From an uncultured Dechloromonas sp. (GTDB lineage: Bacteria > Pseudomonadota > Gammaproteobacteria > Burkholderiales > Rhodocyclaceae): a stretch of 6,063 nucleotides of DNA. The translations under genes were made by a program, and so were the position numbers. Positions 1 to 4,597 of this stretch are shown here, in pieces. Location of the stretch: assembly GCA_937996725.1 (NCBI GenBank), contig CALKUR010000148.1, forward strand, positions 1 to 6,063, given 5' to 3'. Under the pieces are notes generated by a model that was given only the letters and a program-made list of their open reading frames with translations, was not told where the DNA came from and ran no database searches. Position 1 is the stretch's first letter; every line of letters begins with the position of its first letter.

Positions 1-86
1 CCGAAGGTATGAAGAGCTACATCCGCCTGTACCCGGGCTTCGACGGCGTTGCCGCGAATGGCGAACTTGAGAAAATCCTTGATCAT
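1..86 (-). CDS. Possible mscL 5' end, partial or disrupted
   Basis: This is a minus-strand reading frame starting with ATG at 86 and open to the window edge. The start is supported by a GGAGAA Shine-Dalgarno at 96-91, four bases upstream. The first 15 residues, MIKDFLKFAIRGNAV, match the pattern at the N-terminus of the large-conductance mechanosensitive channel MscL (I-K-x-F-x-x-F-A-x-R-G-N-x-V), and their codons favour G or C in third position. MscL should continue with a D-x-A-V-G motif and a first membrane helix. Here the frame continues E-A-R-V-Q-A-D-V, which is neither hydrophobic nor MscL-like. The similarity therefore ends near position 41. I infer either a disrupted gene, a join to foreign DNA, or a chance resemblance over a short stretch. 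The gene would be divergent from the haemoglobin gene, with about 74 bp between starts. Confidence 0.4.
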   Translation of the reverse strand, partial: MIKDFLKFAIRGNAVEARVQADVALHTF

Positions 87-134
87 GTACTTCTCCATAA
101 ACGGGGCCGCGCCAGTAGAATAGCCGGTTTGTAG
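3..134 (+). pseudogene. Unidentified plus-strand reading-frame fragment at window edge
   Basis: This plus-strand frame is open from the left edge to a TAG at 132-134. It begins E-G-M-K-S-Y-I-R-L-Y-P-G-F-D-G, and those first codons (about 3-47) strongly favour C or G in third position, as real genes here do. After about position 50 the bias disappears and rare codons such as AGA and ATA appear. That part is antisense to the MscL-like start. The most economical reading is that only about the first 45 bases belong to a real gene, and the rest is read-through into unrelated DNA. I do not recognise the product. It could also be a genuine 3' end overlapping nothing, if the MscL-like match is a coincidence. 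Confidence 0.25.
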
Positions 135-160
135 TTACCGAATCATACAAAGGAAACGCC

Positions 161-559
161 ATGGTTGTCCCGCGTGTCGATCAGACTTATTACGAACTCC
201 TCGGTGGCGAGACCGGCGTGCGCCAGCTGGTGGATGATTTCTATGACCTGATGACGCTCGACGAACGCTTTGCCGGAATCCGTGTCATGCACCCGCAGGA
301 TATGAGCACCTCCCGCGACAAGCTTTTCTGGTTCCTTTCGGGCTGGCTGGGTGGGCCACCGCTGTTTGAAGAGAAATTCGGCCATCCGCGCTTGCGTGCC
401 CGTCATTTGCCGTTTTCGATCGGGGTTTCCGAGCGGGATCAGTGGATGACCTGTATGGCCGAATGCCTGGAGAAGGCCCCGGTGACGGAGCCGACTCGCC
501 GGGCGCTGATCGACGCCTTGTTTAAAACCGCCGACTGGATGCGGAATAAGGACGTTTAA
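161..559 (+). CDS. Group II truncated haemoglobin (YjbI/HbO-like)
   Basis: The product is a 132-residue soluble haem protein of the truncated haemoglobin group II family. It is expected to bind O2 or NO in the cytoplasm, with proposed roles in NO detoxification, oxygen handling or peroxide chemistry. Family landmarks are visible in order: Y-E-L-L-G-G-E at 11-17, F-Y-D-L-M at 27-31 with Tyr28 as the likely B10 residue, and a G-W-L-G-G-P-P turn at 61-67. These are followed by F-G-H-P-R-L-R-A-R-H-L-P-F at 73-85, where His82 is the likely proximal haem ligand, and Trp95 as the G8 tryptophan that defines groups II and III. The length is normal for the family. The ATG at 161 has an AAGGA Shine-Dalgarno at 150-154 with six-base spacing. 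No reductase or redox partner is adjacent, and the gene appears to be monocistronic. The family is clear. The physiological ligand cannot be read from the sequence. Confidence 0.95.
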   Translation: MVVPRVDQTYYELLGGETGVRQLVDDFYDLMTLDERFAGIRVMHPQDMSTSRDKLFWFLSGWLGGPPLFEEKFGHPRLRARHLPFSIGVSERDQWMTCMAECLEKAPVTEPTRRALIDALFKTADWMRNKDV

Positions 560-566
560 CGGCGGG

Positions 567-585
567 TGACGGTCGGTTGCCGTCA
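567..585 (+). terminator. Weak hairpin after the haemoglobin gene
   Basis: TGACGG (567-572) can pair with CCGTCA (580-585) across a seven-base loop, starting eight bases after the haemoglobin stop codon. No continuous T tract follows, only a mixed GTTAGGTTT, so it is a poor intrinsic terminator. It may act as a 3' stabilising hairpin or be coincidental. Confidence 0.25.
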
Positions 586-623
586 GCGTTAGGTTTCCCA
601 AGCGCCTGAAATCTATCGGTTTC

Positions 624-632
624 TGCTATAAT
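624..632 (+). promoter_or_regulatory. Extended -10 promoter for typA
   Basis: TGCTATAAT is a perfect TGnTATAAT extended -10 element: TG at 624-625 and the consensus TATAAT hexamer at 627-632. No good -35 hexamer sits 16-18 bases upstream, which is tolerated when the extended -10 is this strong. Transcription would start near 639-640, leaving a leader of about 88 bases before typA. This is the only strong promoter-like element in the intergenic region at 560-726, and that region holds no other gene that I can see. The assignment to sigma-70 is inferred from the motif alone. Confidence 0.55.
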
Positions 633-726
633 TTAAAGCTTGATTTGACCTGTTGCATCGCATCAATGCGCCGCAGTGGGTTACCGATCGTTTATACACG
701 CCTTCTACATTCCCGGTTGAATACAC

Positions 727-2577
727 ATGTCTGCACGTCCGATTCGTAACATTGCCATCATTGCCCACGTTGACCACGGTAAAACCACTCTGGTTGACCA
801 GCTCCTGCGCCAATCCGGCACCTTTGCTGCCCACCAACAGCTGGTTGAGTGCGTCATGGACTCGAATGACCTGGAAAAGGAACGTGGCATCACGATTCTG
901 TCCAAGAACACTGCCGTCGAATACAACGGTGTACACATCAACATCGTCGACACCCCGGGCCACGCCGACTTCGGTGGTGAAGTTGAACGCGTACTCGGTA
1001 TGGTTGATGGTGTCGTGCTGCTGGTGGACGCAGCTGAAGGCCCAATGCCCCAAACCCGTTTCGTGACGAAGAAGGCGCTGGCCCTGGGGCTGCGCCCGAT
1101 CGTGCTGGTGAACAAGGTTGACCGTGATGGTGCCGATCCTGATCAGGCCGTTAATCTGACCTTTGATCTGTTCGACAAGCTGGGTGCGACGGATGAGCAG
1201 CTGGATTTCCCGATTGTTTATGCGTCGGGTCTCAATGGCTGGGCTGCCATGGAGCTGGATCAGCCGCGCGAAAACATGAAGCCGTTGTTCGACACCATTC
1301 TCGAACACGTGCCGGCCCCGGACGCCGACATCGATGCGCCGCTGCAGCTGCAAATCACGGCACTAGATTACTCGTCGTATGTGGGCCGTATTGGCGTGGG
1401 CAAAATCATTCGTGGTCGCGTTAAGACCGGCCAGAACGTGATGGTGATGTTCGGTACGGAAGAAGAAGCCGCCGAACACGACCGTCAGCCGATCAAGGCC
1501 AAGATTGGCCAGGTGTTTGGTTACAAGGGCCTGAACAAGGTCGAAATGGATGAAGGTCTGGCTGGCGATATCGTGCAAATCACCGGTATCGAAGATCTCG
1601 TGCTGGGCTGTACGGTGACCGATCCGGAAAACCCTGAGGCGCTGCCGCTGCTCAAGATTGATGAACCGACGCTAGAAATGCAGTTCATGGTCAACACCAG
1701 TCCGTTGGCCGGTACCGAAGGCAAGTTCGTCACCAGCCGTCAGGTCCGTGACCGCCTGCACAAAGAACTGCTGACTAACATGGCGCTCCGCGTTAAAGAC
1801 ACTGCCAACGGCGATATTTTCGACGTGGCGGGTCGTGGCGAACTCCACTTGGGTATTCTGCTCGAGAACATGCGTCGCGAAGGTTATGAACTGGCGGTTG
1901 GTCGTCCGCGCGTTGTGAAGAAGATGATCAACGGTGTCGAGTGTGAACCGTACGAAATGCTGACGGTGGACGTTGAAGAAGATACGCAAGGCGGCGTGAT
2001 GGAAACGCTGGGCCAGCGCAAGGGCGATCTGCAGGATATGGTGCCGGATGGCCGCGGTCGCGTTCGTATCGAGTACAAGATTCCGGCCCGTGGCCTGATC
2101 GGTTTCCAGGGCGAATTCATGAACCTGACTCGCGGCAACGGCCTGATGAGCCACGTGTTCGACGAATACGCGCCGGTGAAAGAGGGCGCAGTTGCCGAAC
2201 GTCGTAACGGCGTACTGATTTCGCAAGATGACGGTGAAGCCGTGGCCTATGCGCTGTGGAAACTGCAGGATCGCGGCCGCATGTTCGTGAACCCGGGCGA
2301 AAAGCTGTACGAAGGCATGATCATCGGCATCCATAGCCGTGAAAACGATCTGGTTGTGAACCCGATTAAGGGCAAACAGCTGACCAACGTGCGCGCCTCG
2401 GGCACGGACGAAGCCGTCCGTTTGGTGCCGCCGGTGCAGCTGTCGCTGGAAGGTGCTATTGAGTTTATCGCCGACGATGAGTTGGTCGAACTGACGCCGA
2501 AGTCGATTCGTTTGCGTAAGCGCTACCTCAAGGAACACGAGCGTAAGAAAGCCTCGCGCGAAACGACTGCCAGCTAA
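727..2577 (+). CDS. typA: Ribosome-associated translational GTPase TypA/BipA
   Basis: The product is a 616-residue translational GTPase of the TypA/BipA family, which binds the 70S ribosome and supports ribosome assembly and growth under cold and other stresses. The GTPase domain (about 1-200) carries G1 A-H-V-D-H-G-K-T at 13-20, G2 E-R-G-I-T-I at 52-57, G3 D-T-P-G-H at 75-79, G4 N-K-V-D at 129-132 and a G5-like S-G-L-N-G at 167-171. An EF-Tu-like beta-barrel follows (about 205-300), then EF-G-like domains III and V with G-R-G-E-L-H-L at 369-375 and R-G-L-I-G-F at 455-460. The TypA-specific C-terminal domain comes last, with K-G-K-Q-L-T-N-V-R-A-S-G-T at 548-560. All parts are intact and the length is close to the usual 605-615. 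The ATG at 727 fits the family N-terminus, although no clear Shine-Dalgarno precedes it. The gene stands alone and converges on efp. Confidence 0.98.
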   Translation: MSARPIRNIAIIAHVDHGKTTLVDQLLRQSGTFAAHQQLVECVMDSNDLEKERGITILSKNTAVEYNGVHINIVDTPGHADFGGEVERVLGMVDGVVLLVDAAEGPMPQTRFVTKKALALGLRPIVLVNKVDRDGADPDQAVNLTFDLFDKLGATDEQLDFPIVYASGLNGWAAMELDQPRENMKPLFDTILEHVPAPDADIDAPLQLQITALDYSSYVGRIGVGKIIRGRVKTGQNVMVMFGTEEEAAEHDRQPIKAKIGQVFGYKGLNKVEMDEGLAGDIVQITGIEDLVLGCTVTDPENPEALPLLKIDEPTLEMQFMVNTSPLAGTEGKFVTSRQVRDRLHKELLTNMALRVKDTANGDIFDVAGRGELHLGILLENMRREGYELAVGRPRVVKKMINGVECEPYEMLTVDVEEDTQGGVMETLGQRKGDLQDMVPDGRGRVRIEYKIPARGLIGFQGEFMNLTRGNGLMSHVFDEYAPVKEGAVAERRNGVLISQDDGEAVAYALWKLQDRGRMFVNPGEKLYEGMIIGIHSRENDLVVNPIKGKQLTNVRASGTDEAVRLVPPVQLSLEGAIEFIADDELVELTPKSIRLRKRYLKEHERKKASRETTAS

Positions 2578-2624
2578 AACAGTTGTGTGCTCTGGCAGCC
2601 CTAGAGGTTGTCGAAGCACGCAGG

Positions 2625-2660
2625 CAACAAAAAACCCGCCGATTGGCGGGTTTTTTGTTG
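2625..2660. terminator. Bidirectional intrinsic terminator between typA and efp
   Basis: CAACAAAAAACCCGCC (2625-2640) and GGCGGGTTTTTTGTTG (2645-2660) form a perfect 16-bp inverted repeat around a GATT loop. The GC core CCCGCC/GGCGGG is flanked by six A residues on one side and six T residues on the other. Each strand therefore presents a GC hairpin followed by a U tract. It lies 47 bases after the typA stop and 12 bases after the efp stop, so it can end both converging transcripts. Confidence 0.95.
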
Positions 2661-2672
2661 GGCTCGGGTGAA

Positions 2673-3233
2673 TTACTTCACGCGGGCACGGTACTCGTCG
2701 GTACGGGTGTCGATTTCGATCTTGTCACCGATTTCAACGAAAGCCGGAACCTGGAGTTCAAAGCTGGTCGGTTTGATACGGGCCGGTTTCATGACCTTGC
2801 CCGAAGTATCGCCCTTGACGGCCGGCTCGGTGTATTCGACTTCGCGTACGACAGCCGTCGGCAGTTCGACCGAGATGGCCTTACCGTTGTAGAACACGAC
2901 TTCGCAGGCCATGCCGTCGTCCAGATACTTCAGAGCATCGGTCATGTTTTCGCCTTCGACTTCGTACTGGTTGTACTCGGCATCCATGAAGACGTACATC
3001 GGGTCGGCGAAGTAGGAGTAGGTCACTTCCTTGCGCTCGAGCACGACGATTTCGAACTTCTCATCGGCCTTGTAAACCGATTCGCTACCGCTGCCGGTGA
3101 GCAGGTTCTTCATCTTCAGTTTCACGACCGCGGCGTTGCGGCCCGATTTGTTGTATTCGGCTTTCTGGACGACCAGCGGCTCGCTGCCGACCATGATCAC
3201 GTTACCAGCGCGCAGTTCCTGTGCTGTCTTCAT
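2673..3233 (-). CDS. efp: Translation elongation factor P, arginine-modified type
   Basis: The product is a 186-residue EF-P, which binds between the ribosomal P and E sites and promotes peptide bond formation at polyproline stretches. It has the three-domain layout: a KOW-like domain (about 1-64) and two OB domains (about 65-127 and 128-186). The modification loop reads K-A-E-Y-N-K-S-G-R-N-A-A-V (24-36), with Arg32 at the tip. This is the form seen in Pseudomonas and Neisseria, where EarP rhamnosylates the arginine, and not the lysine form modified by EpmA/EpmB in E. coli. Y-T-E-P-A-V-K-G-D-T-S-G-K lies in domain III and the C-terminal I-E-I-D-T-R-T is typical. The ATG at 3233 starts the canonical M-K-T-A-Q-E-L-R-A-G; only a weak GGA lies upstream. 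It follows earP on the same strand by 75 bp. The modification itself is inferred from the residue and the neighbour. Confidence 0.98.
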   Translation of the reverse strand: MKTAQELRAGNVIMVGSEPLVVQKAEYNKSGRNAAVVKLKMKNLLTGSGSESVYKADEKFEIVVLERKEVTYSYFADPMYVFMDAEYNQYEVEGENMTDALKYLDDGMACEVVFYNGKAISVELPTAVVREVEYTEPAVKGDTSGKVMKPARIKPTSFELQVPAFVEIGDKIEIDTRTDEYRARVK

Positions 3234-3260
3234 AATTCCGTACTTTCTTGATTGCGGGTG

Positions 3261-3289
3261 TCTATCGATTCGGCTGGCATCGTTGTAAA
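3261..3289 (-). promoter_or_regulatory. Candidate efp promoter in the earP-efp gap
   Basis: On the minus strand, TTTACA (3289-3284, five of six matches to TTGACA) and GATAGA (3266-3261, three of six to TATAAT) are separated by 17 bases. Initiation would fall near 3254, about 20 bases before the efp start. The -10 match is poor, so this is tentative. A separate promoter would make sense because EF-P is needed in far larger amounts than its modifying enzyme. Confidence 0.35.
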
Positions 3290-3308
3290 TGCAAGGCCGT
3301 AAAACGCG

Positions 3309-4364
3309 CTATTTTACCAGATCAGCCACGAAAGCCCGGAGCTGCGTCACCAGATCGGGCTGTTTGAGCAGGTCTTCACGCCATTGCTGGGCATTCAGCT
3401 GCAGTGTTGGCAACAGTTTCAGGATTTTCGGCCACAGAGTGCCACATAAGGTCGTGTCGCCGCTGGCGTTCCAGGCGAGGATAAAACGCATGAAGTTCTC
3501 ACGATCCGGCGCTGAAAGGATTTGCGGATTGAGATAGCGCTTGTAGAAGGCGATCAATTTCTTGATGTGGGCAGCCTCATCCTGTGGATAAATCTGCCAG
3601 AAGACCGGCTTTCCCGCCCACTGGGCACGCACAAAAGAGTCTTCACCCCGAACGAAGAGGAGATCTTGCCCTCGGAGGACTTCATCAAAAGCTGATTGCG
3701 GCACAAAAGGCAGGTACTCAAGGCGGCAGCTTTCGGCAAGCTCGAGGCTGAGTTCGGCAAGCTGGTCGGCAAGCGCACAGGGTGCGATAGAGAGCACGGC
3801 ATTTTGTTGTGCGCGAACCCAGTTTTGTAGTGCTGGCTGTTCGTAGCCGAAGAGAAAGATGCGTAATGCATCACTAACACCATGATTATTGACCATGACC
3901 GGTTGGTCGTTTTCGCGCAGCAGGCCACCGCTCTCCGGCGTGAAACCGGGAAAGTAGAAATATTTGACTAACGGATAACGGGGGTGCGGCGATGGCAGTC
4001 GATGATGCGCACCCACCCAGTCTTCGGCGGAGAGATATTCCAGATTAATCCAGGCGGATGGTTTTCCAGCGGTTGCCCGCGCAGCCATAGCGGCCACATA
4101 AGCCGTTGGCGGATCACAGGCGAAGGCTTCAATGACGACATCAGCAACGTCTGCAGCGGTGAAGTGCGCGGTATCCGCTGGCCACGGTTTGATAAGTACG
4201 GTGTCCGTCCGGGGATCTGGATCAAGGAGCGTGCCTAGCACTTCTGGATCATCGATATAGAGGGTGACGGCTTCACCACGATGGTTCAGGTCAGCGGCGA
4301 GTCGCCAGCAGACACCAGCGTCACCGTAATTGTCGATCACACGACAGAAAATTGCCCAGCGCAT
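3309..4364 (-). CDS. earP: EF-P arginine rhamnosyltransferase EarP
   Basis: The product is a 351-residue protein of the EarP (formerly DUF2331) family. EarP transfers rhamnose from dTDP-beta-L-rhamnose to the tip arginine of EF-P in the cytoplasm and is a GT-B-fold inverting glycosyltransferase. The N-terminus I-F-C-R-V-I-D-N-Y-G-D-A-G-V (5-18) is the family signature, and Asp11 and Asp15 correspond to the catalytically important aspartates. Further family blocks are V-V-I-E-A-F-A-C-D (76-84), W-I-N-L-E-Y-L-S-A-E (105-114), Y-F-Y-F-P-G-F-T-P-E-S-G-G-L (135-148) and F-V-R-G-E-D-S-F-V-R-A-Q-W-A-G-K-P (237-253). Glu241 and Asp242 in the last block sit in the nucleotide-sugar site. It is slightly shorter than the usual 370-390 residues but lacks no recognised motif. 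The ATG at 4364 fits the family start but has no clear Shine-Dalgarno. Its position 23 bp after the DUF1289 gene suggests cotranscription. Confidence 0.96.
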   Translation of the reverse strand: MRWAIFCRVIDNYGDAGVCWRLAADLNHRGEAVTLYIDDPEVLGTLLDPDPRTDTVLIKPWPADTAHFTAADVADVVIEAFACDPPTAYVAAMAARATAGKPSAWINLEYLSAEDWVGAHHRLPSPHPRYPLVKYFYFPGFTPESGGLLRENDQPVMVNNHGVSDALRIFLFGYEQPALQNWVRAQQNAVLSIAPCALADQLAELSLELAESCRLEYLPFVPQSAFDEVLRGQDLLFVRGEDSFVRAQWAGKPVFWQIYPQDEAAHIKKLIAFYKRYLNPQILSAPDRENFMRFILAWNASGDTTLCGTLWPKILKLLPTLQLNAQQWREDLLKQPDLVTQLRAFVADLVK

Positions 4365-4387
4365 GGGTAAATAATGCGGTGGCTTGG

Positions 4388-4570
4388 TCAGACGCCGGAG
4401 CGCGATTCCAGTTGTGTCATGACTGCAGCACGCTCGTCCTCGGACATGGTGGTCCAGCGTTTGATCTCGTCCAACGAACGGAAACAGCCGATGCAGTAAC
4501 GGTTCTGTTCGTCCATGCGACAGATGTTGACGCAGGGCGTTTCTATTTCAGGTTTGATGCGGCATGCCAT
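4388..4570 (-). CDS. DUF1289 small cysteine-motif protein
   Basis: The product is a 60-residue protein with the DUF1289 pattern: T-P-C-V-N-I-C (11-17), then Y-C-I-G-C-F-R-S-L-D-E-I (25-36) and Trp39. The motif cysteines are 13, 17, 26 and 29 (C-x3-C-x8-C-x2-C), with one more at position 3. Four such spaced cysteines suggest binding of zinc or an iron-sulfur cluster, but the family function is not established and I make no functional claim. The length is typical of this short family. The start at 4570 is the first ATG of the frame. It has no visible Shine-Dalgarno and lies 27 bp after the RND gene, so translation may depend partly on coupling to the upstream gene. It has no signal peptide or membrane segment and is presumably cytoplasmic. 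The four-cysteine pattern and conserved spacing make it a real gene and not a chance frame. Confidence 0.88.
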   Translation of the reverse strand: MACRIKPEIETPCVNICRMDEQNRYCIGCFRSLDEIKRWTTMSEDERAAVMTQLESRSGV

Positions 4571-4597
4571 AGGTTAATCGCTGATATTGGCGTCTGG

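Noticed and set aside
116..121. TAGAAT as a -10 element for the haemoglobin gene
   Set aside because: It is five of six to consensus, but no -35-like hexamer lies at 16-18 bases upstream and it lacks the extended TG. It is too weak to call.
143..601. A 152-codon minus-strand frame opposite the haemoglobin gene
   Set aside because: The plus-strand frame has the haemoglobin motifs and a good Shine-Dalgarno. The minus-strand frame has neither.
613..1353. A 246-codon antisense frame over the typA promoter and 5' end
   Set aside because: It covers the G1-G5 region of TypA on the opposite strand and crosses the promoter region. There is no recognisable domain, so it is a shadow of the codon bias.
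1672..2619. A 315-codon open frame antisense to typA
   Set aside because: It lies opposite a fully motif-supported TypA. Its composition (rich in H, Q, R, V and F) is what the complement of a codon-biased gene produces, and no family motif or ribosome-binding site is visible.
2583..3251. A 222-codon plus-strand frame across the terminator and efp
   Set aside because: It is antisense to the clearly identified efp and runs through the intrinsic terminator. Its sequence has no family features.
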